DNA of 64,000 bases, taken from NCBI RefSeq assembly GCF_002797445.1, contig NZ_PGEP01000001.1, positions 2,604,501-2,668,500 of the forward strand. Direction: 5' to 3'. Origin of the DNA: Acidovorax sp. 69 (GTDB lineage: Bacteria > Pseudomonadota > Gammaproteobacteria > Burkholderiales > Burkholderiaceae_C). Shown piece by piece: positions 37,032-46,342 of this stretch. Both the position numbers and the translations under genes were made by a program. Within the stretch, counting starts at the first letter, position 1, and each line of letters begins with the position of its first letter. A model generated the notes under the pieces. The model did no database searches and was not told where the DNA came from. It saw only the letters and a program-made list of their open reading frames with translations.

Positions 37032-39836
37032 TCACTGGCTGCGCTCTGCCGACACATGCCCCTTGTTGGCATACATCGCCTGGTCGGCCACGCGCAGCAG
37101 CTCGAATGCGGTAGCGCCGTCTTGCGGGTAGATCGCTGTGCCCACGGCGGCAGACACGCTCACCACGCGGCCAGCGCCCAGGTCGATGGGTTGTTCGATG
37201 GCCTTGCGCACGCGCTCCAGGGCTGTGGTGATTTCAGCGCGGTCGTTGACCGCGGTGAGCAACAGCACAAACTCGTCACCACCGATGCGGGCTGCAGTGT
37301 CGTTGCCGCGCACCTGCTCCAGCAGGCGGCGGCCAATGACCCGCAGCACCTGGTCGCCCATGTCGTGGCCATACTGGTCGTTGATGGGCTTGAAGCCATT
37401 GAGATCCATGTAGCACACCGCTGCCAGGGAGTGGGTGCGGTCGCACAGCGCAAACGCCTGGGTCAGGCGGTCGGCCAGCAGCAAGCGGTTGGGCAGGTGC
37501 GTGAGGCCGTCGTGAAAGGCGATGTGCTCCATTTGCTCCTGGTACTGCTTCATGGCCGTGATGTCCTGCATGAGCCACAGGGATTCGCCATCGGCACTCA
37601 GCGCCACGCCATTGACATCGATCCACACCGTTTCGCCCGTCGCTTTGCGCATCCGGCGCTGCTGCCGGTAGTGTCGGCCCGAGGCCAGGATGGCATAGGC
37701 ATCACGCCCAAACGCCAGGTAGTCCTCGCGGTCCATATACATCTCTTCGGTCAACCGGCCCTGCAGCATGCCCGGCGCATAGCCAAAAATGCGCTCCAAC
37801 GCCTGATTGCGCCACACGATGACGCGGTCCTTGATCTTGGCGATGCCGATCAGGTCGTTGTCCAGCATGGCCTGCTGCTCCCGGTTCAGCGTGTGCAACG
37901 CTTGCCGGGCCGCGTGCAGCTCGGTCACGTCGTACATGATGGAGCGGCTCATCGCAAACCCGCCCTTGGCGTCCAGGATGGCGGTGGACGATACGCTCAC
38001 CCGCCGGGGCGGCTGGCCCTGGCCCTGCAGGTTGAACTCGACGGGCCCGATCTTTCCGTTCGCCAGAAACACCGGAAAACTCTGGGCAAACAGCGCCTTG
38101 CCTTCCTCGTCAAAAAAGTCCGCAGGGCCCAGCTTGCCAATCACCTCCTCGCGCGGAAGGCCCAGCCATTGCTCGATGAGCAAATTGAGGTGCACATACC
38201 GCCCCTGCCAGTCCAGCGCGTAATACCCGCAGGGCGCATGGTCGTACAGGTCTTGAAACTGCTCGGAGGCCTGGGCCAGTTCGGCCTCCAGCCCTCGCTG
38301 GTCGGTGATGTCGCGCCCCACCGACTGCCATTCCACCAATTGCCCGGCGCCATCAAACAGCGCACGGTTGCTGAACTGGCACCAGCGGATGGCCCCATCA
38401 CCCGCCACCACGCGGTTTTCGATCACCACCACCGGGTTGCCGGGGTGGATGGCCGCGAGTTTTTGCGTGACCAGCGGCAGGTCGTCGGGATAGACGATGG
38501 GCGCCCACACCTGTCCCACCACGTCGTCACGGCGCAGATGGAACAGCCTGCAGAACGCATCGTTCACAAAGGTCATGCGGTTGCTGGCGTCAAAGCGGCA
38601 AATGATCTCGGTCTGGTCTTCCAGAATCGACAGATAGCGCTGCTCGCTTTGCTGCAAGGCCAGGGTGCGCTCAATCACCCGGTGCTCCAGCTCGGCGTTG
38701 GCTTTCTGCAGTGCGGCCCTGCCATCTATCAGGCCCTGGGTCATGTTCTGCAGCGCAGACCGCAGGTGCTGGAACTCCACTGTCTCCATCTTGAAGTCCA
38801 GGGCCGCCACCTGTCCGGTGGTTTCCACCTGCCGGGCCGCCTCGGCCAGGCGCTCCACCGGCTGGCTGAAGCGCCGCGCCGCCCAATAGGCAAGCCCCAC
38901 CAGCATGGCCGTCATCACCACCAGCAACAAGGCCACCACGCTGTGCAACCGGCTGATGGGCTGCAACGCCATGTCCAGCGGCTGCCGGGTCACCAGTTGC
39001 CACCCCAGATCGGTCACCGTTTGCGCCTTCACCGGCACCACGGCCGTGAGGTAGCGATCCTTGGGTGAATCACCCCAAGACATCACATGAAACGTGCCCA
39101 GCGGCGGAAGAATCGGCAGCGCAGACCGGGGCAGCTCCACCTTCCCTGCCGCATTGAGCACGCCATCCTTGTTGACCAGCAGGACGTCCAGCCCACTCGC
39201 CGCCGCCGAATCAGGGCTGGCGCGGCGAATGATGTCCTGCACCCAGGCCCAGTTCACATGGGCTGAAATCACCCCCCTGAGCGCCGAGTCCTGACCACGC
39301 ACCGGAGAGGCGTAGTCCATGAAGCGCAAAGGCACCTGGCTGCCCGGGTCACGCAGGTGCTTGTCCAGCAGCACAGCATCGTGTGCGTCGCCCACATAGG
39401 GGCCGGTCTTGCCGGCACCGAACCAGGGCCGTTGCGACACGTCTTGACCCAGCAGCAAATTGCCGGTGGCCACTTGCACCACACCCTGCGCGTCGGTCAC
39501 GCCGATCCAGGAGTAAAACGGGTAGGACTGCCGGATCTGCTCCAGGTGGGCCTGCAACTGGGGGGCATAACCGCTTTCGCTGGTCAGCATGGGCAGGTAG
39601 CTGAGCAGCGAAATTTCGCGCTCACGCTCTTGCATGCCTTGGGACAACGCCAGCGCAATGGGCTGGCTGGCATTCATCAGCGACTGGCCGCTGACCTCTG
39701 TGAGATGCCGGCTCAGCACTTCGTCGGCCACAAACCCAATGGCCAGACCCGTGAGCACCGCCGTGCCGCCAAAAAGCAAGGTCAGCCGCGAGCGCGTGGT
39801 CTGCAGCCATGAAGACACAGCGGGCATCAGAGGCAT
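37032..39836 (-). CDS. Membrane diguanylate cyclase with periplasmic sensor, HAMP, three PAS and GGDEF
   Basis: This 934-residue protein has a first membrane helix near 18-38, a large periplasmic region of dCache type (40-305; WIGVTDAQGVVQVATGN) and a second helix near 310-330. A HAMP-like linker, three PAS segments (near 405, 530 and 655) and a C-terminal GGDEF domain follow. The motif GGDEF at 852-856 is intact, with the inhibitory site Arg843-Asp846 (RGND) five residues before it. No EAL domain is present, so it should only synthesise c-di-GMP. It is divergent from a flavodoxin-like gene. Confidence 0.9.
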   Translation of the reverse strand: MPLMPAVSSWLQTTRSRLTLLFGGTAVLTGLAIGFVADEVLSRHLTEVSGQSLMNASQPIALALSQGMQEREREISLLSYLPMLTSESGYAPQLQAHLEQIRQSYPFYSWIGVTDAQGVVQVATGNLLLGQDVSQRPWFGAGKTGPYVGDAHDAVLLDKHLRDPGSQVPLRFMDYASPVRGQDSALRGVISAHVNWAWVQDIIRRASPDSAAASGLDVLLVNKDGVLNAAGKVELPRSALPILPPLGTFHVMSWGDSPKDRYLTAVVPVKAQTVTDLGWQLVTRQPLDMALQPISRLHSVVALLLVVMTAMLVGLAYWAARRFSQPVERLAEAARQVETTGQVAALDFKMETVEFQHLRSALQNMTQGLIDGRAALQKANAELEHRVIERTLALQQSEQRYLSILEDQTEIICRFDASNRMTFVNDAFCRLFHLRRDDVVGQVWAPIVYPDDLPLVTQKLAAIHPGNPVVVIENRVVAGDGAIRWCQFSNRALFDGAGQLVEWQSVGRDITDQRGLEAELAQASEQFQDLYDHAPCGYYALDWQGRYVHLNLLIEQWLGLPREEVIGKLGPADFFDEEGKALFAQSFPVFLANGKIGPVEFNLQGQGQPPRRVSVSSTAILDAKGGFAMSRSIMYDVTELHAARQALHTLNREQQAMLDNDLIGIAKIKDRVIVWRNQALERIFGYAPGMLQGRLTEEMYMDREDYLAFGRDAYAILASGRHYRQQRRMRKATGETVWIDVNGVALSADGESLWLMQDITAMKQYQEQMEHIAFHDGLTHLPNRLLLADRLTQAFALCDRTHSLAAVCYMDLNGFKPINDQYGHDMGDQVLRVIGRRLLEQVRGNDTAARIGGDEFVLLLTAVNDRAEITTALERVRKAIEQPIDLGAGRVVSVSAAVGTAIYPQDGATAFELLRVADQAMYANKGHVSAERSQ

Positions 39837-40001
39837 GGGGAGTCGGGTATTTCAGTGTTTGACAACGGCCAATTCTGTCATTGAAAGCTCGGTGCAAGTT
39901 ACGGCCTGGCCGCACAACGGGGTGGTAGAAACCCGTTCGTTCACGCCCCCTGCTTCGCCTACTTGCCTCGCCGCCCGTGCCGCCCGGTCTATGCTGCCCC
40001 C

Positions 40002-40505
40002 ATGACCTCTGCCAAAACCCTGCTGATCGTCTACCACTCCCACACCGGCGGAACCCGCCAGATGGTGGACGCCGCGTGCGCCGGGGCCGCAGCGGCCGAC
40101 AGCAGCGTGGCAGTGCGCTTGCTGCACGCAACGCAGGCCCAACCCGCCGATGTGCTGGGTGCCGACGGCTATCTGTTTGCCACCCCAGAAAACCTGGCGG
40201 CCGTCAGCGGCCTGCTCAAGGACTTTTTTGACCGCAGTTACTACGGCGTGCTCGACCAGATCAACGGCCGCCCCTATGCCACCTTGGTCTGCGCGGGCAG
40301 CGACGGAACCAACGCAGCCCGCCAGATCGCACGCATTGCCACCGGATGGCGCCTCAAAGCGGTGGCAGAACCCTTGATCGTGTGCACCCGCGCGCAAACC
40401 ACCGAAGCCATCCTGGCGCCCAAGCACATTGGCCCCGATGACCTGCTGCGCTGCAGGGCGCTGGGTGAGGCCATGGCAGCGGGGTTGGGGCTGGGGGTGT
40501 TTTAG
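40002..40505 (+). CDS. Flavodoxin/NAD(P)H-dependent FMN reductase-like protein
   Basis: This 167-residue flavodoxin-fold protein has the FMN phosphate loop as YHSHTGGTRQMVDA and a second FMN loop region as GYLFATPENLAAVSGLLKDF. It probably carries FMN and moves electrons, but the partner is unknown. An upstream in-frame ATG at 39963 adds 13 residues before the natural start. Its stop overlaps the end of the convergent methyltransferase gene. Confidence 0.8.
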   Translation: MTSAKTLLIVYHSHTGGTRQMVDAACAGAAAADSSVAVRLLHATQAQPADVLGADGYLFATPENLAAVSGLLKDFFDRSYYGVLDQINGRPYATLVCAGSDGTNAARQIARIATGWRLKAVAEPLIVCTRAQTTEAILAPKHIGPDDLLRCRALGEAMAAGLGLGVF

Positions 40506-41467
40506 CTCTGCGCTGCCAGCTCCGGCGCCCGATACACCAGCACCTTCAACGCCCGCTCCCCGTCCACATCGGCAAACACCGCCGGGTTGGCCACCCGCTC
40601 GACAAACTGCAGGTCGGGAGCCAGCTCACGCATCTGGTCCTGCAAAAACGCCAGGCCCAGCTCCGGCGCGTTCAGGCACAGCAGCGCGTGGCCGCCGGGC
40701 GCCAGCAGGTCGGGCAGGCGCCGCATCAGGCGGGCGTAATCCTTGGTGGCCACAAAGCTGCCCTTTTGGTAGCTGGGCGGGTCGACAATGACCAGGCCAT
40801 AGGGGCCGCTGCGATTGATCTTGCCCCAGCTGCTGAAAATGTCGTGCGGCAAAAATGCAGCGCCGGTGGTCAGGCCGTTGAGCTGGTGGTTTTGTTGGCC
40901 CACGGCGATGGCGCCGTGGCTCATGTCCACATTGACCACGTGCCGGGCACCCGCCTGCAGCGCCACCACCGAAAACGCGCAGGTGTAGGCAAACAGGTTC
41001 AGCACCTTGAGCCCATAGCGGTCATCGCTGCGCGCGGCGGCGTGGTCGCGCACCCAGCGGCGGCCTTCGGCCATGTCCAGAAACAACCCGTGGTTTTGCC
41101 CGCGCAGCACATGCACCCGGTAGCGCGCACCGGCCTCGGTGACCGTGTGCGGGTCGGGCACGGCGCCGGTCATCAGGCGCGTTTCGCTGCGGCCTTCCAT
41201 GCGCAGGGCCTCGCCGCGATGCTGGAACACCCAGTTCAGTGGTTCGCCACTGGGCGCGATCTGGGCCCAGCGCACGGCCAATGCAGCGCCAATGGCGGCC
41301 AGCGCTTCCTCGGTGGCGGGCGCGAAACTGGTCAGCACCCACACCGGCGGGTAGGCGTCGAGCGACCACTGCTCCGAACCCGGGTGCAGCCCGCCCCGGC
41401 CATGAAAGACGCGCTGCGCGTCTGTGGGCAGGGGCATGGTGGCGATGGCGTCGAGCAGGGCTTGCAT
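40502..41467 (-). CDS. Class I SAM-dependent methyltransferase, RlmI-like
   Basis: This 321-residue protein has a Rossmann methyltransferase domain in its C-terminal two thirds. The SAM-binding motif VLNLFAYTCAFSVVALQAGA and the catalytic-type motif VIVDPPSYQKGSF are intact, and a GLFLDMAEGRRWVRDH stretch resembles the RlmI/RlmL group of 23S rRNA methyltransferases. No PUA domain is visible. A longer frame upstream of 41467 covers repeat DNA and is unlikely to be coding. Confidence 0.8.
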   Translation of the reverse strand: MQALLDAIATMPLPTDAQRVFHGRGGLHPGSEQWSLDAYPPVWVLTSFAPATEEALAAIGAALAVRWAQIAPSGEPLNWVFQHRGEALRMEGRSETRLMTGAVPDPHTVTEAGARYRVHVLRGQNHGLFLDMAEGRRWVRDHAAARSDDRYGLKVLNLFAYTCAFSVVALQAGARHVVNVDMSHGAIAVGQQNHQLNGLTTGAAFLPHDIFSSWGKINRSGPYGLVIVDPPSYQKGSFVATKDYARLMRRLPDLLAPGGHALLCLNAPELGLAFLQDQMRELAPDLQFVERVANPAVFADVDGERALKVLVYRAPELAAQS

Positions 41468-41836
41468 GGAAGAACGAAAGTGGAGAGAACGAAAATAGGG
41501 GTAAAAACAGCCTCTGGTGCCGGAGGTAAAAGCGCCGACAGCTACCGAAACCATAGCAACAGCCATTATCGCGCCTGCGATGGGCGGGTGGCGGCCGCCG
41601 CGTCGCACCACATGGGGTATTGGAATGAGGCCTGCGGCCATTTGCCATCTGCACGCGAACCCTTGGGCGGGCGGGTGGTCGGCATGGTCAGCGAGCAATG
41701 CGATGGCGGCACGTCTGCCGGTGTGCGCACGCCCCCTGCACAGCCCGCCGTCTCCCGTTAACGACTGTGACTTCAAATGCAATTACAGTCGCTGCCAGGG
41801 CCACCTGACGGCCTGAACCTCATCACAAGGAATTCC
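41468..41836. other. 369-base divergent gap with one degenerate repeat copy
   Basis: It lies between the methyltransferase and GlsB genes. Besides the repeat at 41506-41560 and a doubled AGAACGAAA near 41470-41495, nothing coding or structured is evident. Confidence 0.55.
41506..41560 (+). repeat. Degenerate copy of the dispersed AGCGCT palindromic repeat
   Basis: The stretch reads ACAGCCTCTGGTGCCGG, then AAGCGCCGACAGCTACCG and CATAGCAACAG, matching the family order with several substitutions. Confidence 0.6.
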
Positions 41837-42088
41837 ATGTTCTCCATTCTCGGAACCATCGTTGTCGGCTTCATCGTCGGACTGCTTGCGCGCGCCCTGA
41901 AGCCGGGCGACGATAAATTGGGCCTGATCATGACCACCGTTCTCGGCGTTGCCGGGTCGCTGCTGGCGCGCTATGTGGGTGTGGCCATGGGCTGGTACGG
42001 GCCCGAAGCGCCAGTGGGCTGGATCGCATCGATCGTCGGCGCCATGGTGTTGCTGGTGATCTACGGGCTGATCAAGAAGAAGGCGTAA
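41837..42088 (+). CDS. GlsB/YeaQ/YmgE-family small membrane protein, copy 2
   Basis: This 83-residue paralogue of the protein at 18035 has the same length and motifs (LLARALKPGDDKLG, LGVAGSLLARYVG, LVIYGLIKKKA). AAGGAATTCC precedes the ATG. Three hydrophobic helices are expected in the inner membrane. Two copies within 24 kb suggest duplication and separate stress control. Confidence 0.87.
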   Translation: MFSILGTIVVGFIVGLLARALKPGDDKLGLIMTTVLGVAGSLLARYVGVAMGWYGPEAPVGWIASIVGAMVLLVIYGLIKKKA

Positions 42089-42324
42089 GCGCGGGCGCGC
42101 GGCCTTAGAGCCGCGCAAACAAAGGCGCCTGGGTGCAGGAAATCCCTGGGGACCCTCTGCACAAATCAGCGTGCCGTGTGCATCTGCGGCCCCGGGCGGT
42201 CTGCCGTGTTGCAAATACTCGCCATAGCTATGGCTACGGCTGCGTTTTGCGCCTTGCGTTCTGCGCCTTGCAGCCCATCCCGATCCGCAGCGCACCCTTG
42301 CCACTTGATTCGTGCAGACGATCT

Positions 42325-42945
42325 CTAGCCCGCCGCGCCCTGCAGCATCAGCGCCACATGCTGCAGCAGCATCACCGTCTTGCCGTCCTGAATCGCCCCG
42401 CTGCCAATGCCGGCCAGGGCTTGCGCCAACGGCATCTCGATCACTTCGATGTCTTCACCCTCATGCGCCAGCCCGCCACCGCTTTGGATGCGGTCGTGCG
42501 GTGCGTATTCGGCAACAAAGAAGTGGAGCTTTTCGGTGACCGAACCAGGGCTCATGTAGGCCTCGAACACCTTGCGCGGCTGGCGCACGCGGTAGCCGGT
42601 TTCCTCCTCGGCTTCGCGGCGGATGCAGGTCTCGGGGTCGTCGCCATCGAGCAAACCGGCGCAGGCCTCCACCAGCATGCCGCTAGCACTGCCGTTCAGG
42701 AACGCGGGCAACCGGAACTGGCGCGTCAGCACCACGGTGCGGCGCTGCGGGTCAAACAGCAGCAGCGCGGCGCCGTTGCCCCGGTCGTAGGCTTCGCGGC
42801 TCAGCGTTTGCCACTGGCCGTCGCGGCGGCGCAGTTCAAACGTCACCTTGCGCAAGGTGTACCAGTGGTCTGACAGCACATCCACGGCCAGCAGCTTGAC
42901 CTGCTCTGTGCTGGCTGGCAGGGGCGCGGGCACAGGGCGGCTCAT
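42325..42945 (-). CDS. nudK: NUDIX hydrolase of the NudK (GDP-mannose) type
   Basis: This 206-residue protein contains the NudK-like Nudix box GLLDGDDPETCIRREAEEET, with REAEEETG intact, and the downstream FEAYMSPGSVTEKLHFFVAEY typical of GDP-mannose and ADP-ribose type pyrophosphatases. The spacing before the box differs by one residue from the general consensus, as in E. coli NudK. Its start overlaps the stop of the DUF4406 gene by four bases. Confidence 0.83.
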   Translation of the reverse strand: MSRPVPAPLPASTEQVKLLAVDVLSDHWYTLRKVTFELRRRDGQWQTLSREAYDRGNGAALLLFDPQRRTVVLTRQFRLPAFLNGSASGMLVEACAGLLDGDDPETCIRREAEEETGYRVRQPRKVFEAYMSPGSVTEKLHFFVAEYAPHDRIQSGGGLAHEGEDIEVIEMPLAQALAGIGSGAIQDGKTVMLLQHVALMLQGAAG

Positions 42946-43379
42946 CGGGCGGGCTCCGGCGCAACCGGGGCCTGGGCCTGGGCCTGGGCCTGGGACAGCC
43001 GCAGCGGCAATTCGTCCACATGGTGCACCACTGGCAGGCCCCGAGCGCGGGCCCTTGCCACACCCATGTCTGCGCCGCGCGATTCGCCCGGCAGGCGCAG
43101 CACGGCGTCGCAGCGCGACAGCAAGCGCTCGGCCACGGGGTACTGGTACGCGTGAAAGATGTCATCGCTTGTCTCACGCCCACCCGCCGCGTGGATGATG
43201 GGCAGTGCCAGCCACTCGCCCAGAAGGGGCAGGTGGCCGCGCTCGTAAATGGGCAGCGCGGCGGCCTCCAGCCGTGCGCGGTTGGCGGCGATCTTTTCAG
43301 GATCTCCATCCGTGCCGGACAAATACGGGCCGGCGATCAGCACCAACATCGGAGGGTGGGAGTTGGGCGTGATGGGCAT
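42942..43379 (-). CDS. DUF4406 / nucleoside-deoxyribosyltransferase-like protein
   Basis: This 145-residue protein matches the deoxyribosyltransferase-like fold of DUF4406: LVLIAGPYLSGTDGDPEKIA, LPLLGEWLALPIIHAAGG and SRCDAVLRLPGESRGADMGV. It may hydrolyse nucleotide N-glycosidic bonds, which would fit its coupling to the NudK gene (ATGA overlap). The C-terminal tail QAQAQAQA is encoded by about four GCCTGG hexamers (42970-42993), a site where copy number could vary. Confidence 0.75.
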   Translation of the reverse strand: MPITPNSHPPMLVLIAGPYLSGTDGDPEKIAANRARLEAAALPIYERGHLPLLGEWLALPIIHAAGGRETSDDIFHAYQYPVAERLLSRCDAVLRLPGESRGADMGVARARARGLPVVHHVDELPLRLSQAQAQAQAPVAPEPAR

Positions 43380-43407
43380 GGTGTGCAAATGGTAATTCGT
43401 GCGATAT

Positions 43408-43438
43408 CATGCACAAACACGCAATTTCATGCAAACGC
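43408..43438. promoter_or_regulatory. Direct repeats upstream of the DeoR-family gene
   Basis: CATGCACAAAC (43408-43418) and CATGCAAACGC (43428-43438) are spaced exactly 20 bases apart, about two helix turns, and a further TGCAAA is at 43384. They lie between the divergent DUF4406 and DeoR genes and could be the regulator's own operator. Confidence 0.5.
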
Positions 43439-43486
43439 GTCGGCATCAACCGCGTCGGCCGCAACCGCTGCCCTGCTTTCGTCGCC

Positions 43487-44245
43487 ATGCTCACCACACA
43501 ACGCAAACAACTCATTCTTGACCGGCTTCGGCAAGACGGCCACCTTGTGGCCAAAGCCCTCAGCGAAGAACTGGCGATCTCGGAAGACACCATCCGGCGC
43601 GACCTGCGCGAGCTGGCTGCCGAAGGCCAGTTGCAGCGCGTGCACGGCGGCGCCCTGCCCGCATCCCACGCCGTAGGCAGCCTGCAGGTGCGCGAACACC
43701 TTGCCACCGACGACAAGCGCGCACTGGGCAAGGCCGGTGCGGCACTGGTGCAGCCGGGGCAAGTGGTCATCCTCGATGGCGGCACCACATCGCTGCAGGT
43801 GGTGCAGCACCTGCCCCTGCACCTGCGCGCCACCGTGGTCACGCACAGCCCCGCCGTGGCCGTGGCGTTGGCTGCGCACACACAGATCGAGGTGCTGATG
43901 CTGGGCGGCCGCCTGTTCCGGCATTCGATGGTGAACGTGGGCGCCAGCGTGGTCGAGGCCGCTTTGCAGCTGCGCGCAGACCTGTATTTGATGGGCGTGA
44001 CCGGCGTGCACGCCGACGCCGGCTTGACCACCGGCGATTTTGAAGAGGCCGCCGTCAAGCGCACGCTGCATGCGCGCGCCGCAGAAACCGTCGTGCTGGC
44101 CACCATCGACAAGCTCGGGGCGGCCTCCCCTTTCGGCATTGCGGCGCTCAACGAACTGACAGCGCTGGTGGTACCTGCGGCCACGCCCGCTGCGATGCGC
44201 AAGCAGCTTCAGGCGTCGGGGGTCCGGCTGATCAAGGCGGAATAA
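43487..44245 (+). CDS. DeoR/GlpR-family transcriptional regulator
   Basis: This 252-residue repressor has an N-terminal helix-turn-helix (LSEELAISEDTIRRDLREL followed by RVHGGALP) and a sugar-phosphate-sensing DeoRC domain (VILDGGTTSLQVVQHL; LMGVTGVHADAGLTTGDFEE). The inducer is probably a phosphorylated sugar. It is divergent from the DUF4406/nudK pair. No sugar operon follows; a broken epimerase gene does. The start at 43487 gives the canonical length. Confidence 0.88.
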   Translation: MLTTQRKQLILDRLRQDGHLVAKALSEELAISEDTIRRDLRELAAEGQLQRVHGGALPASHAVGSLQVREHLATDDKRALGKAGAALVQPGQVVILDGGTTSLQVVQHLPLHLRATVVTHSPAVAVALAAHTQIEVLMLGGRLFRHSMVNVGASVVEAALQLRADLYLMGVTGVHADAGLTTGDFEEAAVKRTLHARAAETVVLATIDKLGAASPFGIAALNELTALVVPAATPAAMRKQLQASGVRLIKAE

Positions 44246-44261
44246 CCGAGCGCACAGCTGC

Positions 44262-44567
44262 CTGCCCCAGCCCGCCACCCTGGTCACCGGCGCCACCGGA
44301 TTCGTGGGCAGCGCCCTGGTGGCCGACCTGGTGCGCGACGGCCAGCGGGTGATCGTGTTAACCCGCGACGCCCTGCAGGCCCGCGCCAGCTTTGGCCCCG
44401 GCGTGTGGGTTTCCACCCTGTTGCTGGCCGGACAAAACGTAGTGCCAATCGCCGCTGTGGCTCAGGGATGCGGGTTTGCGCGACCGCACCTGGATGGAGC
44501 TTTGGACAACTTGGCGCAGCATTCAACCCGGAACCTCCAAATCCACACCCTCACAAGATGTGAATAA
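44262..44567 (+). pseudogene. N-terminal remnant of an NAD-dependent epimerase/dehydratase
   Basis: The frame begins PATLVTGATGFVGSALVADL, the dinucleotide-binding Rossmann fold of an extended SDR, continues to VIVLTRDALQARASFGPG, then loses resemblance to the family and stops at 44567. Only ~46 residues of a ~300-residue protein are left. No proper start codon or ribosome binding site is present. It abuts the restriction-modification island, so the gene was probably cut when the island arrived or by a linked deletion. Confidence 0.65.
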
Positions 44568-44621
44568 AAACAGGCGCTAGAGCTCACTGGATAGGCGCTA
44601 GCCGCTATCAAAACCGTAGTC
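44565..44621 (+). repeat. Copy of the dispersed AGCGCT palindromic repeat
   Basis: It reads CAGGCGCTAGAGC, then ATAGGCGCTAGCCGCTATC and AAAACCGTAGTC. It lies between the epimerase remnant and the end of hsdM, marking the left edge of the restriction-modification island. Confidence 0.72.
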
Positions 44622-44686
44622 TTCCGTGGACACAGCACTGCTGTCGCTCATGTCCAGTCCAGACGTGCAACCCGCAAATCAAGCAC

Positions 44687-46297
44687 CTACGGCAACAGCT
44701 GCAAATCCAGTTCTTTCAAAAAGCTGTTGTGCTTGTCCTTGGCTGCCGCAATCGCCTTTTCAATTTCTACCAACTCGCCATGCGTGGCGGCCAGGTCAAT
44801 CTCTGCCTCGCCCACCGCCGTGCTGATGTAGCGCGAGATATTCAGGTTGAAATCGTTCTTCTGAATTTCTTCCATCCCCACCCTGCGTGAGTAACGCGCA
44901 TCTTCGGTGCGGAACTGGTAGGTGCTGATGATCTTGGCGATGTGTTCTTCGGTCAGCTGGTTCTGGCGTTTGCCTTTGACAAAGTGCTCGGCGGCGTTGA
45001 TGAACAACACGTCATCCGGCTTCTTGCACTTCTTCAGCACCAAAATGCACACCGGAATGCCGGTGGAATAGAACAGGTTGGACGGCAAGCCAATCACCGT
45101 GTCGATATGCCCGTCCCTGAGCAGCTTGGTGCGGATGCGCTCCTCCGCCCCGCCCCGAAACAGCACCCCGTGCGGCAGGATGATGGCCATTACGCCTTCA
45201 TCCTTCAAGAAGTGAAAGCCGTGCAGCAAAAAAGCAAAGTCGGCTGCTGACTTGGGCGCCAGCCCATGGTTCTTGAAGCGCACGTCATCGGCCAGCGCTT
45301 CAGTGACGTCCCACCGGTAACTGAAAGGCGGGTTGGCCACGATGGCGTCAAACGCCGGCTTCTTGGCTGGGTTCAGCTCACGCAGAATGTCCCAGTCGTT
45401 GGTCAGCGTGTCGCCGTGGTAGATCTCAAACTCGGTATCTTTCACCCCGTGCAGCAGCATGTTCATGCGCGCCAGGTTGTAAGTGGTGATGTTTTTCTCT
45501 TGGCCGTAGATCTTGCCAATGCCATGCGGCCCCATGCGCTTGCGCACATTGAGCAGCAGCGAACCCGAGCCACACGCAAAGTCCATCACGCTCTCCAGCC
45601 GCTGCTTTACGCCTGTCTTGGGCTCCTGGCTGTCAAGCGTCACGATGGTGGAGAGGATGTCCGAGATTTGCTGCGGCGTGTAAAACTCGCCCGCCTTCTT
45701 GCCCGAGCCAGCGGCAAACTGGCCAATCAAGTATTCATAGGCATTTCCTAGATCATCCGCATCCTTCGACAATTCGGCCGCTAGCCCTTCTGCGATCTTC
45801 TGAATGATGGTGCACAGCTTGGCATTACGTTCGGTGTAGGTTTTCCCCAGCTTAGGCGAGCCCAGGTCAATCTCGGAGAACAAACCGGCAAAGGTACTTT
45901 CAAACGACTCAGTCTCGATGTACTTGAAGCCCTCTTGCAGCGTGCGCAGCAATTCAGGGTCTTGCGTGCGCGCCATGCTGGCAATGCTGCTCCACAGGTG
46001 CTGCGGCTCAATCACGTAGTGCACCTTGCGGCGCATTTGCTTCTCAAACTCCGGCACGTCTTCTAGGTTGCCCTCGTACCAAAGCTGCAAGGGCGTAGAT
46101 ACAGAGCTATCGATATGCGCCGGGTAGTCCTTGCCCAGCTCCTTTTTCGCCGCCGTCTCGTAGTTGTCAGACAGATAACGAAGAAACAGGAAGGACAACA
46201 TGTAGTCGCGGAAATCATCCGCATCCATCGCCCCGCGCAGTTGGTCGGCAATGGCCCACAGGGTCTTGCCCAGTTGTTTTTGGTTTTGTTCGGTCAT
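44687..46297 (-). CDS. hsdM: Type I restriction-modification system methyltransferase subunit
   Basis: This 536-residue N6-adenine methyltransferase has an N-terminal HsdM helical domain (LRGAMDADDFRDYMLSFLFL), SAM motif I DFACGSGSLLLNV near 239 and catalytic motif NPPF near 320. With HsdS it methylates the recognition sequence; with HsdR it forms the restriction complex. It is the last gene of the operon, 128 bases after rhuM, an unusual position since hsdM usually precedes hsdS. A strong inverted repeat lies in that gap. Confidence 0.93.
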   Translation of the reverse strand: MTEQNQKQLGKTLWAIADQLRGAMDADDFRDYMLSFLFLRYLSDNYETAAKKELGKDYPAHIDSSVSTPLQLWYEGNLEDVPEFEKQMRRKVHYVIEPQHLWSSIASMARTQDPELLRTLQEGFKYIETESFESTFAGLFSEIDLGSPKLGKTYTERNAKLCTIIQKIAEGLAAELSKDADDLGNAYEYLIGQFAAGSGKKAGEFYTPQQISDILSTIVTLDSQEPKTGVKQRLESVMDFACGSGSLLLNVRKRMGPHGIGKIYGQEKNITTYNLARMNMLLHGVKDTEFEIYHGDTLTNDWDILRELNPAKKPAFDAIVANPPFSYRWDVTEALADDVRFKNHGLAPKSAADFAFLLHGFHFLKDEGVMAIILPHGVLFRGGAEERIRTKLLRDGHIDTVIGLPSNLFYSTGIPVCILVLKKCKKPDDVLFINAAEHFVKGKRQNQLTEEHIAKIISTYQFRTEDARYSRRVGMEEIQKNDFNLNISRYISTAVGEAEIDLAATHGELVEIEKAIAAAKDKHNSFLKELDLQLLP

Positions 46298-46342
46298 GCT
46301 GGGTTGGTTTTAGTGACTACTTGCAACGCCAGATCTGAGGCG

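Noticed and set aside
37056..39068. 670-codon plus-strand frame opposite the diguanylate cyclase
   Set aside because: It has no recognisable domain, composition is antisense-like, and the opposite frame has intact GGDEF and PAS motifs.
41517..41816. 99-codon frame in the gap before the second GlsB gene
   Set aside because: It overlaps the dispersed repeat, has no family match and no ribosome binding site.
42970..42993. GCCTGG hexamer run as a contingency locus
   Set aside because: Hexamers keep the reading frame, so changes only lengthen a Gln-Ala tail and would not switch the gene.
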